The translations under genes were made by a program, and so were the position numbers. This document shows positions 17,284-25,852 of a stretch of DNA of 64,000 nucleotides, in pieces (positions within the stretch are counted from its first letter, which is position 1; each line of letters begins with the position of its first letter). The stretch lies in contig NZ_QNGB01000010.1 in assembly GCF_003298505.1 (NCBI RefSeq), forward strand, positions 1-64,000, written 5' to 3'. The notes beneath the pieces were generated by a model, which was given only the letters and a program-made list of their open reading frames with translations, was not told the origin of the DNA and made no database searches. The stretch is from Roseovarius sp. TE539 (lineage in GTDB: Bacteria; Pseudomonadota; Alphaproteobacteria; Rhodobacterales; Rhodobacteraceae).

Positions 17284-18837
17284 TCAATACTCCTGGTTGA
17301 GCGCATCGACCGCGGGAATTTCACGTTCGCGGCGCGCGATGAAATCACGCAGTTCCTCATCGACGCCGGGGTCGAGTTTCGGTTCCTCATACGCTTCCAG
17401 GAGGGCGCGGGCATAGGTGCGGGCGCGCTCCGGCGTTTCAATGGCCCCTTCCGCCTGCCATTGCTCGATCGCGTTGTTGTCGAAAAGATCCGGCATGAAG
17501 AAAGCCCTCTGAAAATTGGCCAGCGTATGCGGGTGGCCGAGGTAGTGGCCCCCCGGCCCTATATCGGCGATCGCGGCGACCGCCTCGTCGAAATCGTCCC
17601 AGCGGATTCCCTCGGCCATACGGTAGGCCATCGCGCATTGCTCGGCATCGACCACGAACTTGGCCATCGAACAGTGCATCCCCGCCTCGTTCCAGCCGGC
17701 CGCATGCCACATGTAGTTGGTACCGGCCATCTGTAGGGCCATCAGCGTACTGGCGCTTTCATAACCCGCCTGTGCGTCCAGTGTCTTGGCGCCGCCAAGA
17801 CTTGTCGAAGAGCGCCACGGAACACCGTAGAAGCGCGCCATCTGGCCGATCATCAGGTTCATCAGGCTGATCTCGGGCGTTCCTGCCATTGGCGCGCCCG
17901 ATTTCATGCTGACCGTGGAAAGGTAATGTCCGTAGATCGCCGGTGCACCCTTGCGAATGACCTGGGTATAGGCCAGTGCGCTCAGGGCCTCGGCATTGAG
18001 CTGTGCGACGGTGGGCGCCACGCTCGCGGGGGTGTTGGCGCCGCCCAGAACGAAGGGGCTGCACAGGACGGGCTGGTTGCGGCGGCAAAAGGCCCGCATC
18101 GCCCCAAGCATGGTTTCATCCCAAACGAGCGGCGAGTTCCCGTTGCAATTTCCGGTGGTGACCGGGTGATCCTCCAGATAGTCCTCGCCAAAGAGGATGG
18201 CGCACATCTGCATCACGTCTTCGGCATTGCGTGGGCTTGTTGTCATGCCCATGAAGGTCTTGTCGGAATGCTTCATCGACGAATAGGTGATGCGCAGGTG
18301 GCGCTGGCTGATCGGGTGGTCGTAGGGTTCCACGATGTGATGCGCCGAGGAATGCATTGCCGGAAGCATGTGCGCCAGCTTGTGAAAGCTGGCCAGATCC
18401 TCCAGCATCGGATTGCGGCGCACGTCATCAAGATCGCGCAGGTAAGGCGCCCCCGTCATCGGTACGAACATTGCGTGATCGCGGCCGAATGGCAGATTGT
18501 TTTCGGGATTGCGCGCATGATAAGTAAAGGTTTCGGGGATCGTTCCGATCAGTTCGCGCACATGGTCACGGTCAAGAAAGACCGTTTCTCCCTCGACCCT
18601 GGCACCGGCCGCGCGCCAATCGGCGAGTGCTGTTTCATCCCGGAAAACGACGCCAACGGTTTCCAGGATGTTCATGCTGGCCGCGTCAATCCGCGCGACC
18701 TGCTCGGCATCCATGGGCTCTGTCAGTGGCAGGCTGCGCCTGAGCGCAGGCAACATGGTCATGTCAAGGGTCTGTCGGACGGCTTTGCGGGCACCGCGCC
18801 CCCGGCGGGCTGCACGCTTCTCCACAACTTCGCTCAT
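17284..18837 (-). CDS. Trimethylamine methyltransferase (MttB) superfamily protein, non-pyrrolysine
   Basis: The 517-residue TIM-barrel protein has the MttB family layout: an N-terminal helical region with LPLTEPMDAEQVARID and GVVF, a middle HSSAHHIVEPYDHP segment, and the C-terminal AGTNYMWHAAGWNEAGM and AKFVVDAEQCAMA blocks. The frame is open throughout with no internal TAG, so it is not a pyrrolysine enzyme. Homologues of this kind (MtgB and relatives) demethylate glycine betaine, proline betaine or carnitine and pass the methyl group to a corrinoid protein. No corrinoid protein gene is visible in the window. Its start overlaps the aldehyde dehydrogenase stop by 4 bp. The substrate is unknown; a quaternary amine is the best guess. 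Confidence 0.87.
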   Translation of the reverse strand: MSEVVEKRAARRGRGARKAVRQTLDMTMLPALRRSLPLTEPMDAEQVARIDAASMNILETVGVVFRDETALADWRAAGARVEGETVFLDRDHVRELIGTIPETFTYHARNPENNLPFGRDHAMFVPMTGAPYLRDLDDVRRNPMLEDLASFHKLAHMLPAMHSSAHHIVEPYDHPISQRHLRITYSSMKHSDKTFMGMTTSPRNAEDVMQMCAILFGEDYLEDHPVTTGNCNGNSPLVWDETMLGAMRAFCRRNQPVLCSPFVLGGANTPASVAPTVAQLNAEALSALAYTQVIRKGAPAIYGHYLSTVSMKSGAPMAGTPEISLMNLMIGQMARFYGVPWRSSTSLGGAKTLDAQAGYESASTLMALQMAGTNYMWHAAGWNEAGMHCSMAKFVVDAEQCAMAYRMAEGIRWDDFDEAVAAIADIGPGGHYLGHPHTLANFQRAFFMPDLFDNNAIEQWQAEGAIETPERARTYARALLEAYEEPKLDPGVDEELRDFIARREREIPAVDALNQEY

Positions 18838-20324
18838 TCCACGTTATCCCCGTCCGCCGGATCCGTCAGGTCGATCCAGATCGTTTTCAGTTCGGTGAAC
18901 TGGTCATGCGCGTGGATGCCGTTGTCGCGCCCGCCGAAACCCGATTGTTTCATGCCACCGAACGGGGTCGAGATATCGCCCTCCCCGTAGCAGTTCACGG
19001 TGACTGTGCCGGCGCGGATGCCACGGGCGGCGCGTAGGGCGGTTCGGGTGTTGGCCGAAAACACACTCGCCGTCAGGCCGTAGTCTGTGCTGTTGGCCAC
19101 CTCGATTGCCTCTTCGGCACTGTTGACCCCGATCACCGAAAGTATCGGGCCAAAGATCTCTTCTCGTGCTCTGGGATCGTCCCTTGAAACCTCGTATATC
19201 GTCGGTTCCACGAAATTGCCCGCCACCTTGCCCCCCGCAACAGCGGTGCCGCCGAGGTAGCCTTCAACCTTTTTGCAGTGATTGCCGTCGATCAGGGCAC
19301 CAAGGTGATTGGCCGGGTCAAGCGGATCACCGGTTTTCCAGTCGCGCAGCCGCGCCACGAGTCTTTCCATCAGGGGGGCCTTGACCGCCTCGTGTACGAT
19401 CAGGCGGCTGTTGGCTGAACAATTCTCGCCCATGTTCCAGAAGGCGGCGTTGACCACGTGTTCGGCCACGTGATCGAGGTTCTCGGCATCTTCCAGAACC
19501 ACCGCCGGATTCTTGCCGCCGCATTCGAGCGTGACCTTCTTCAGGTTGCTGTCAGCGGAATAGCGCAGAAAACGCCGGCCGGTTTCCGTGGACCCGGTGA
19601 AGCTGACCATGTCCACATCAGAATGCAGGCCAAGGGGCTCGCCCACGCCTGGCCCGTCGCCCGGCAGTACCTGCAGGACGCCGCGTGGCACACCGGCCAT
19701 GTGTGCCACCTCGGCAAGGCGCAGTGCCGTCATGGATGTCTGTTCAGCGGGTTTCACGATCACGGAGTTGCCGGCGGCCAGCGCCGGGCCGATCTTCCAT
19801 GCCATCATCATGAGCGGGAAATTCCAGGGCAGAACGGCGGCGACAACGCCGACCGGCTCACGCAGGATCATCGAAACCGCGTCATCCCCGGAAGGACCGA
19901 CCTGGTCGTAGATCTTGTCGATCAACTCGGCATGCCACTTGATGGTGTTGATCGTCTCCGGGATGTCCACCAGTTCGCAATCCCGGATCGGTTTGCCGGA
20001 GTCGAGGCTTTCCATCACCGCGAATTCCCGCTTCCGCCGCGTTATCAGCTTGCAGAGCCGGATCAGAACATCTTTGCGCTCGGACGGGTGCGCGCGGGAC
20101 CATTCCCCCCTCTCATGCGCTTCGTTCGCCTTGGTCACGGCAAGATCCACGTCAGCCGCATTGGCAGTGCTGACCGTTGTCAGGATGTCTCCGGTGGCGG
20201 GGTTGACGGTCTCCGTGGCGGTGCCACCGCCCTTGCGGAACTTTCCGTCGACAAACGGCGCGGCAGGCAGATCCAGGTCGGCGGCGATCGCGGTGTACTC
20301 GTCTCGTGTCAGCAGATCGCTCAT
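18834..20324 (-). CDS. NAD(P)-dependent aldehyde dehydrogenase (PuuC-like)
   Basis: The 496-residue ALDH has the standard catalytic set: Asn168 in PWNFP, Glu267 in LECGGK, nucleophile Cys302 in GENCSANSR, and the NAD-binding FTGSTETG motif. The C-terminal FTELKTIWIDL resembles gamma-glutamyl-gamma-aminobutyraldehyde dehydrogenase PuuC and betaine-aldehyde dehydrogenases. It is linked by 4-bp ATGA overlaps to the DapA-like gene upstream and the MttB-like gene downstream, so these products are made in a coupled ratio. It likely oxidises the aldehyde formed in this pathway. The exact aldehyde is not known. Confidence 0.9.
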   Translation of the reverse strand: MSDLLTRDEYTAIAADLDLPAAPFVDGKFRKGGGTATETVNPATGDILTTVSTANAADVDLAVTKANEAHERGEWSRAHPSERKDVLIRLCKLITRRKREFAVMESLDSGKPIRDCELVDIPETINTIKWHAELIDKIYDQVGPSGDDAVSMILREPVGVVAAVLPWNFPLMMMAWKIGPALAAGNSVIVKPAEQTSMTALRLAEVAHMAGVPRGVLQVLPGDGPGVGEPLGLHSDVDMVSFTGSTETGRRFLRYSADSNLKKVTLECGGKNPAVVLEDAENLDHVAEHVVNAAFWNMGENCSANSRLIVHEAVKAPLMERLVARLRDWKTGDPLDPANHLGALIDGNHCKKVEGYLGGTAVAGGKVAGNFVEPTIYEVSRDDPRAREEIFGPILSVIGVNSAEEAIEVANSTDYGLTASVFSANTRTALRAARGIRAGTVTVNCYGEGDISTPFGGMKQSGFGGRDNGIHAHDQFTELKTIWIDLTDPADGDNVE

Positions 20325-21229
20325 TTGCCCGTCTCCTCGATTGCGGCAATGGCCGTGTTCATGGTCCGGATGACTTGCTCCAGCGCGCGTTTGTCATCCT
20401 TGTTCAGCGGGTGCAGGGGCTTGCGCGGCGGGCCGGCGGGAATACCCCTCATCGTCACGCCGTGCTTTATGCATTGAATGAACTTGCCTCCCTGCTCCAG
20501 CACCCGCATCAGCGGCATCATCGCCGACATGATGGCGCGGCCCTTGCTGAAATCCCCTTCCTCCACGCAGGCGCGGTACAGCGCGATATGGGCCTCGGGG
20601 GCAAAGTTGGAGCCGGCGCAGACCCAGCCGCGCGCGCCCCAGGCGAAAAACTCCAGTGCCTGATCGTCCATTCCACAAAGCAGACCCAGATGCGGATAAT
20701 CCCGCGCGATGAGATGAAGGCGGTTTATGTCACCGCTGCTTTCCTTGATGCCGCAGAAGTTCGGGCTGCGTCCCAGCCGGTCAAGCGTGTCCTCGTCCAT
20801 GTTGACGCCCATGCGCCCCGGGTAATTGTAGAGCATGACCGGCATGTTCACCGCACGGTCAATGGCAAGCGCGTGCAGTGCGATCTCGCGGCCCGTGGGC
20901 ATCGAGTAGGGGGGTGTCGCGACAAGGATCGCATCGGCACCGATATCCCTGGCCGCCTTGGCATATTCCACGCTGTCTTCGGTCCTCAGGGCGCCGGTGC
21001 CCACCACCAGAGGCACCCGCCCGTCAATCAGTTTCTTGATCCGCTTGGCAAGATGAATGCGTTCCTCGAAGGACTGCGCATAGTATTCGCCGGTTGTCCC
21101 GGCCGAGATGATGCCGTGAACCCCCTTCCCGACAAGGAATTCGACGGTGTCTTCCAGAGCGGACTCCGCGATCTCGAAATCCTTGGTGCAGGGTGTGATG
21201 ATCGGGGTCCATATCCCTTCAAAGCGCAT
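20321..21229 (-). CDS. DapA/NAL-family lyase (dihydrodipicolinate synthase-like)
   Basis: The 302-residue class I aldolase-fold protein has the family's Schiff-base Lys162 (GIKESSGD), Tyr134 (VMLYNYPGRMG) and the Thr45-Thr46 pair in SAGTTGE. It is unlikely to be the biosynthetic DapA, because it lies in a catabolic operon with a GntR regulator, aldehyde dehydrogenase and oxidoreductase. Relatives in such settings act as 2-keto-acid aldolases, dehydratases or 1-pyrroline-4-hydroxy-2-carboxylate deaminases in hydroxyproline breakdown. Its start lies 11 bp inside the end of the GntR gene. The role is inferred from family and context; the substrate is open. Confidence 0.86.
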   Translation of the reverse strand: MRFEGIWTPIITPCTKDFEIAESALEDTVEFLVGKGVHGIISAGTTGEYYAQSFEERIHLAKRIKKLIDGRVPLVVGTGALRTEDSVEYAKAARDIGADAILVATPPYSMPTGREIALHALAIDRAVNMPVMLYNYPGRMGVNMDEDTLDRLGRSPNFCGIKESSGDINRLHLIARDYPHLGLLCGMDDQALEFFAWGARGWVCAGSNFAPEAHIALYRACVEEGDFSKGRAIMSAMMPLMRVLEQGGKFIQCIKHGVTMRGIPAGPPRKPLHPLNKDDKRALEQVIRTMNTAIAAIEETGK

Positions 21230-21923
21230 GTGAATGATCCTTCATTGAAACCACGTCGACGGGCAGTGGATCCGGGGAAACGAAACGTTCCAGCCGGTCG
21301 CGCGAAAGATCCCAATGTTCGAGGGTCAGTTCGACGGCGAGGCCGGCCTCCTGCCGTTCAATGGCCACGATCATCGCGTCATGCTGGTCACAGGCCTTGG
21401 CGACACGAACCTTTTCATCGGCGGAGGCGGGGCGATAGAATGTCTGGCTAAGCCGGGTGTGGTCGATCAGCATTCGGTTCAGGCTCGGCAAAAGATAGGG
21501 GTTGTGTGCCATCTCTCCGATCCGCGCGTGAAACCGGTGATTCAGGAGCGCGGCTTCACCGGCCCGTCCGGCCTGCGTGGCGTTGCGGAAAGCCGCCTGC
21601 GTTTCCTTCAACGGTTCAATCTGGTCGCTGCGCCTGTTCTCGGCTGCGAGCCGGGCGATGTTGGCATAGACCACCGGTGCAGTGCGGAAAAACATCCGCA
21701 TCATAGTGAGGTCCATCGAGGCCACCTTGGCAGTTCGATTCTGTTCGAGATGCAAATAACCTTCGCCGTTCAAGCGCTGGAAGATCTCGCGCATCGGAGT
21801 GCGCGACACTCCGTAATGAGTACAGAGCGTTGCCTCCTCCAGGTCGCTTCCGGGTGCGATATTCTGTGTAAGGATGCGCATCCGGAGATCTTCCAGGCAT
21901 TGGGTTTTCTTGTCTGCCGGCAT
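21219..21923 (-). CDS. GntR-family (FCD subfamily) transcriptional regulator
   Basis: The 234-residue regulator has an N-terminal winged helix (about 10-70), with recognition helix in YGVSRTPMREIFQRL. An all-helical FCD ligand/metal-binding domain follows, with histidines in LLNHRFHARIGEMAHN and QHDAMIVAIE. It heads the catabolic operon and overlaps the DapA-like gene by 11 bp, so it most likely controls this operon and itself in response to a pathway metabolite. The ATG at 21923 is preferred because an AAAGGA site sits just upstream; an earlier in-frame ATG at 21956 would place the palindromic operator inside the coding region. Confidence 0.88.
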   Translation of the reverse strand: MPADKKTQCLEDLRMRILTQNIAPGSDLEEATLCTHYGVSRTPMREIFQRLNGEGYLHLEQNRTAKVASMDLTMMRMFFRTAPVVYANIARLAAENRRSDQIEPLKETQAAFRNATQAGRAGEAALLNHRFHARIGEMAHNPYLLPSLNRMLIDHTRLSQTFYRPASADEKVRVAKACDQHDAMIVAIERQEAGLAVELTLEHWDLSRDRLERFVSPDPLPVDVVSMKDHSHAL

Positions 21924-21939
21924 TGGGAATCCTTTAAGA

Positions 21940-21955
21940 ATACACAGTGTATACA
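21940..21955. promoter_or_regulatory. Candidate GntR operator (two overlapping palindromes)
   Basis: Immediately upstream of the gntR start are ATACAC-A-GTGTAT (21940-21952), a perfect 6+1+6 inverted repeat, and overlapping TGTATACA (21948-21955), a perfect 8-bp palindrome. GntR/FCD regulators commonly bind TNGTNTACNA-type sites such as TTGTATACAA. The position 17 bp before the ATG suits autoregulation and control of the whole - strand operon. Confidence 0.6.
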
Positions 21956-21991
21956 ATAAGTCGTACTACTTGTCGACAGGTTTCACAGACG

Positions 21992-22018
21992 AAAAAAACC
22001 GCCGGTCCTGGCCGGCGG
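21992..22018 (-). terminator. Rho-independent terminator of the ectABC-ask operon
   Basis: Read on the - strand, CCGCCGG (22012-22018), a 6-base loop and CCGGCGG (21999-22005) are followed by seven T residues (21992-21998). The hairpin lies 29 bp after the aspartate kinase stop and separates the ectoine operon from the gntR promoter. Confidence 0.85.
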
Positions 22019-22046
22019 CTTTATGAATCCTGCAGGTTCAGGGCGC

Positions 22047-23483
22047 TCAGGCGGCTTGTTTCCTTTCCACCGGAACAGACCCTTCCCGCGAGATGAAAGC
22101 CTCATGAAGTGCTGCGATCGCGGCATCGCGTGACTCGCGCGGGATGACGAACTGCACATCGACGGAGCGGGTTGTCTGATGGGCTGCCAGGATCTCGATA
22201 TCCGCGGTCGCAAGTGCCCGAAGCCCGCAGGAAAGCGGAGAGAGCCCGGACAGATCCCGACCGATCACCGCGGCGATGGCCATGGGCGAAATGCGTGTTT
22301 CGGCATTCGGGTATCTTTCGGTCAGATCACGCTCGACCCTGCGCAGCTTGCGCAGCGGGGCGTCCACATAGTGGGTGATCGTGTTGGCATTGGAGCTTTT
22401 CGAGACGATCCTGACCTGATGCCTTGTCAGCATCTCGAGGATCGAGGCGTCGTAGCCCTTCACCCCGACCATATCCTGCTCGAACAGCTCGAGCGCGTGC
22501 ACGTCCAGCCCCGTGACGATTTCCGCCGCCGGCCGCGCTGCCGGCTGATCGTCGATAAGCGTGCCAGGATCATGCGGTTCGAACGCATTGGTGACCCGCA
22601 AGGGGACGTCGGCTTGCCTGAGGGTCTTGGCAGCCTTGGGATGAATCGCTTCCATGCCCATGTTCGACAGTTGGTCGGCAACATCGTAATTCGTGTGGCC
22701 CAGCTTGCGAACGTCACCCTTCACCAGCTTGGGATCCGCGGAGGACAGATGGAATTCCTTGTGAATTATCGCCTCCCGGGCGCCGGTCAACGCGGCAATG
22801 CGGCTGAAGGTCACTTCGGAATAGCCGCGATCGAATTCCCGCATCAAACCTTCGGCACATTGCGCATACCCTGTGACGATCGGCATTTCGGTATCGAAAT
22901 CCACATCATCCATTCCATCCGTGATCCGGGCGTCGAGGTCCAGCTCACGCTCGTCACGCCAGCCCGAAAGATCGACGAACCGCGCATTGATACCTTCGCG
23001 CCGCAGAGCAAGGGTTGCAACGAAGGCCGAATGCGCCTCGCCGAGTCCGGACAGAAGCTCGCGCGTCAGCATCATGTGCTGCGAAAGGCGGAAGTGGCCA
23101 TAGGAACACAGGCGTTGCAGGTCAATCAGGCAATTGCGGGCCCCTTCGATCCGGTCACGCACGAAATCGTCCGCGTCGCTTTGATCGGCGGGATGCGACA
23201 GGATCGACCCATGCGCAGCGCGCATTCCTTCCGAAACGCGTGACAGCGCATCCAGCCAACCATGATCATCCTCTTCGTTGGCAAACCGTGCGAATAGGCC
23301 GGGATTCCCCGATTTCTTCTGCTCCAGAAGCAGATCGGTGATGCCGCCGAACGCGGAAACGACGAAAACCCGACCGTATCTGATGTCTTCGTCCCCGTCG
23401 GCGAACAAGGTTTCGACCAGTTCGTCGAGGCGGGACATGGATGTGCCGCCGATTTTCTCGATGGTGTGGGAATTGCTCTTCAA
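22047..23483 (-). CDS. ask: Ectoine-associated aspartate kinase (Ask_Ect)
   Basis: The 478-residue kinase phosphorylates L-aspartate, the first step toward aspartate semialdehyde, the precursor of diaminobutyrate and ectoine. It begins HTIEKIGGTSM, the form of the KxGGTS ATP-binding motif typical of the Ask_Ect clade. It continues with VFVVSAFGGITDLLL and C-terminal ACT-like repeats (VKGYDASILEMLTRHQVRIVSKSSNANTI, and a second around ADIEILAAHQTTRSVDVQFVI). This specialised kinase is thought to escape the feedback inhibition acting on housekeeping LysC. It is the last gene of ectABC-ask. The start appears to be TTG at 23483; the nearest ATG falls inside the conserved motif. Confidence 0.93.
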   Translation of the reverse strand: MKSNSHTIEKIGGTSMSRLDELVETLFADGDEDIRYGRVFVVSAFGGITDLLLEQKKSGNPGLFARFANEEDDHGWLDALSRVSEGMRAAHGSILSHPADQSDADDFVRDRIEGARNCLIDLQRLCSYGHFRLSQHMMLTRELLSGLGEAHSAFVATLALRREGINARFVDLSGWRDERELDLDARITDGMDDVDFDTEMPIVTGYAQCAEGLMREFDRGYSEVTFSRIAALTGAREAIIHKEFHLSSADPKLVKGDVRKLGHTNYDVADQLSNMGMEAIHPKAAKTLRQADVPLRVTNAFEPHDPGTLIDDQPAARPAAEIVTGLDVHALELFEQDMVGVKGYDASILEMLTRHQVRIVSKSSNANTITHYVDAPLRKLRRVERDLTERYPNAETRISPMAIAAVIGRDLSGLSPLSCGLRALATADIEILAAHQTTRSVDVQFVIPRESRDAAIAALHEAFISREGSVPVERKQAA

Positions 23484-23523
23484 GGGGTTTCACCGCGCGG
23501 GTCGCCCGCCCGGTGCCTCTGTT

Positions 23524-23916
23524 TCACTTGTCTTCATCCGGCGCGGCATAGGAGCCATCCTCGCGATGGACCTCGCGGCCGGTGACGGGAGGGTTGAACA
23601 CGCACGCCATCACCAGTTCTTCTTTCGCGGTCAAAGTATGCCGGTCATGTGCGTTCAGGGCATACATCGTGCCGGGCTTGATCGGATGCTTTTCACCTGT
23701 TCCGTGATCCGTTATCTGGCCGGTTCCCTGTATGCAGTACACGCTTTCCAGGTGGTTCTTGTATTCAAACGTGTGTTCGCTGCCGCCCTCGAGGAATGTG
23801 ATATGGAAGGAAAACCCCATCCCGTCATCGGCCAGCAGCATGCGGACGGATGTCCAGTGCGCGTCGGAGATTGCGCCGCCTTCCTGGACGACGTTGTCGA
23901 ATTCTCGAACGATCAT
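23524..23916 (-). CDS. ectC: L-ectoine synthase
   Basis: The 130-residue cupin enzyme cyclises N-gamma-acetyl-L-2,4-diaminobutyrate to ectoine with loss of water. Landmarks: MIVREFDNVV at the N-terminus, WTSVRMLLADDGMGFSFHITFLEGGSEHTF, the iron-binding cupin residues in EYKNHLESVYCIQGTGQITD, and YALNAHDRHTLTA. Its length equals that of characterised EctC proteins. The start lies 4 bp after the ectB stop with GGAG in the overlap, so translation is coupled. The protein is cytoplasmic. Confidence 0.97.
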   Translation of the reverse strand: MIVREFDNVVQEGGAISDAHWTSVRMLLADDGMGFSFHITFLEGGSEHTFEYKNHLESVYCIQGTGQITDHGTGEKHPIKPGTMYALNAHDRHTLTAKEELVMACVFNPPVTGREVHREDGSYAAPDEDK

Positions 23917-23920
23917 GATC

Positions 23921-25210
23921 TCACTCCGCAGCGTATTTTGCCGAAACCGTCACGTCGCGCGCCGCATCCAGAAGGATGTTGAGGCCCTTCCTGAACGTTG
24001 CTTCGGGCGTCGTGAGAGGTGCGAGCACCTTGATGACCTGGTCTTCCGAGCCCGAGGTCTCGATGATGAGCCCTTTCTCGAAGGCGCGGGCGCAAATGGC
24101 TTCGGCCAGGTCGCCAGACCCGACGTCGACACCCTGCATCATGCCGCGCCCCTTGAGGAACGCCCCGGGCACCAGCGCGGCCAGATCGCCGAGCGCGTCC
24201 CCGAGGATGTCGGCCTTGGTGTTGATATCCTTCTGGAGCCGGTCGTCCGCCCAGAATTTCTCGATCGCGACACGGGCGGTGACAAAGGCATGGGTGTTGC
24301 CCCGGAAGGTACCGTTGTGTTCGGCTGGGCCGAAAATATCGTGCTCGGGCCGGATGAGCGTCAGCGCCATCGGCAGGCCGAAACCGGACACCGATTTCGC
24401 CATCGTCACGATATCGGGCATGATACCCATCTCCTCGAATGAGAAGAACGTCCCGGTGCGTCCACAGCCGGCCTGGATGTCGTCAACGATCAGGAGGGCG
24501 CCGTGTTCTTTCGCCAGTTCGGCAACGCGTGTTATCCATTCCGGACTTGCCGCATTGAGCCCGCCTTCGCCCTGCACGGTCTCCAGCAGGATCGCTGCCG
24601 GGGTGTCAATCCCGCTCGAGCCATCCTTGAGCACGGCTTCGAGAAATTTCGTGCTGTCGCACTGCGATCCCATGTACCCGTCATAGGGCATCCTGGTAAC
24701 GCCGTTCAGAGTGGTTCCCGCGCCGCCCCGGTGGTAGCCGTTTGCCGTCGCCGACAGCGCGCCGAGCGTGACCCCATGAAATCCGTTGGTAAACGCGACG
24801 ATGTTGTCACGACCGGTAACCTTGCGGGCGATCTTCATCGCGGCCTCGACGGCATTGGCGCCGGTCGGGCCAGTGAACATCACCCTGTGATCCATGCCGC
24901 GCGGTTGGAGAATGTGTTTCTCGAACGCCGACAGGAAATCTGCCTTGGTCCCGGTATGAAGATCCAGCCCGTGGGCGATCCCGTCTCCGGCGATGTGATC
25001 GACGAGAGCTTCCTTCATGTCCGGGTCATTGTGCCCGTAATTCAGTGAGGAACAGCCAGCGAGAAAGTCGATATAGCTGCGCCCCGTCCCGTCTGTCATT
25101 TCCGATCCAGCGGCCTTGGTGAACACCTTCGAGAATCCGCGGCAGTAGCTGCGCGCTTCGGACTCGCGACGGTTGAATATTGCAATTTCGGCTGACGTGT
25201 CAGTCGACAT
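23921..25210 (-). CDS. ectB: L-2,4-diaminobutyrate:2-oxoglutarate aminotransferase
   Basis: The 429-residue class III PLP aminotransferase converts aspartate beta-semialdehyde and glutamate to 2,4-diaminobutyrate. Visible motifs are the phosphate-binding FTGPTGANAVEAA stretch, GFHGVTLGALSATAN, the cofactor Asp in LLIVDDIQAGCGRTG, and the Schiff-base Lys in TMAKSVSGFGLPMAL. The N-terminal IFNRRESEARSYCRGF is characteristic of EctB. AAGGA lies before the ATG. It is the second gene of the operon, 50 bp after ectA. Confidence 0.96.
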   Translation of the reverse strand: MSTDTSAEIAIFNRRESEARSYCRGFSKVFTKAAGSEMTDGTGRSYIDFLAGCSSLNYGHNDPDMKEALVDHIAGDGIAHGLDLHTGTKADFLSAFEKHILQPRGMDHRVMFTGPTGANAVEAAMKIARKVTGRDNIVAFTNGFHGVTLGALSATANGYHRGGAGTTLNGVTRMPYDGYMGSQCDSTKFLEAVLKDGSSGIDTPAAILLETVQGEGGLNAASPEWITRVAELAKEHGALLIVDDIQAGCGRTGTFFSFEEMGIMPDIVTMAKSVSGFGLPMALTLIRPEHDIFGPAEHNGTFRGNTHAFVTARVAIEKFWADDRLQKDINTKADILGDALGDLAALVPGAFLKGRGMMQGVDVGSGDLAEAICARAFEKGLIIETSGSEDQVIKVLAPLTTPEATFRKGLNILLDAARDVTVSAKYAAE

Positions 25211-25260
25211 GATAAATCCTTGTCTGTTTTTTGGTGAAGCAAACGGCGTGGCGCCAGCGA

Positions 25261-25791
25261 TCAGGCGGCGCGCTCAAGCGCCCTTGCGAATTCGATGGTG
25301 ACCATGTGTTCGGTGGCATGCTGGCCATCGAAATGATCCTCGCGCATGAAGTACGGCTGATTGCGGAGCCGGGCATTCCTCGACTTGCCGAACCGGCTGA
25401 ACAGGGCCCATGACGCATCATTGTCGATGGTGATCGTCGTCTGAAGGCGCCTGACCTCTGCGCAGTTTTCGCGTTCGATGATGTGGTCAAGCATCCGGAT
25501 GCCCAGGCCCCGCCCGCGCGCCTTTTCGGAAACGGCCACCTGCCAGACGAACAACGTCTCGGGATCGTCCGGCATCAGGTAGGCCGAGACCCAGCCCACG
25601 ATCTCGCCATCCAGTTCGGCCAGTACGCATGTATCGCGGAAGTGGTCGCACTGGATCAGGTTGCAGTACATCGAATTCTCGTCCAGCGGCTGGCAGGACG
25701 AGATGAGAGCCCAGATACCAGCGCCATCCTCGCGCCGTGGTTTGCCGAATGTGAGCTTGGAATTGGTTTTTGATCCTTCGATGCTGTGCAC
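25261..25791 (-). CDS. ectA: L-2,4-diaminobutyric acid acetyltransferase
   Basis: The 176-residue GNAT acetyltransferase acetylates diaminobutyrate at the gamma amino group using acetyl-CoA. The acetyl-CoA binding motif is VSEKARGRGLGIRMLDHII, preceded by LFVWQVAV. The N-terminus carries the EctA-specific PRREDGAGIWALISSCQPLDENSMYCNLIQCDHF. The start appears to be GTG at 25791 (Val-His-Ser in codons). The gene opens the ectoine operon, downstream of a clear sigma-70-like promoter and a MarR-type palindrome. Confidence 0.95.
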   Translation of the reverse strand: MHSIEGSKTNSKLTFGKPRREDGAGIWALISSCQPLDENSMYCNLIQCDHFRDTCVLAELDGEIVGWVSAYLMPDDPETLFVWQVAVSEKARGRGLGIRMLDHIIERENCAEVRRLQTTITIDNDASWALFSRFGKSRNARLRNQPYFMREDHFDGQHATEHMVTIEFARALERAA

Positions 25792-25811
25792 GGTTCCTGA
25801 CCTCTTGGTTG

Positions 25812-25852
25812 CTTAGATGGCCTAAGTATAAGGGCCCTCAAAAATAATTCAA
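25812..25852 (-). promoter_or_regulatory. ectA promoter with overlapping MarR-type operator
   Basis: On the - strand a -35 TTGAAT (25847-25852) and a -10 TATACT (25825-25830) are separated by 16 bp, a good sigma-70-like match placing the start near 25818. The inverted repeat CTTAG-N5-CTAAG (25812-25826) overlaps the end of the -10 and the start site, where bound repressor would block transcription. A second half-site copy, CTAAGTA, lies at 25857-25863 just upstream of the -35, 35 bp from the first copy at 25822-25828. EctR-type MarR repressors of ectoine operons are known to bind over the promoter. Confidence 0.68.

Noticed and set aside
17284..18837. Possible pyrrolysine-containing MttB
   Set aside because: The frame has no internal TAG, so the protein is a standard-code homologue.
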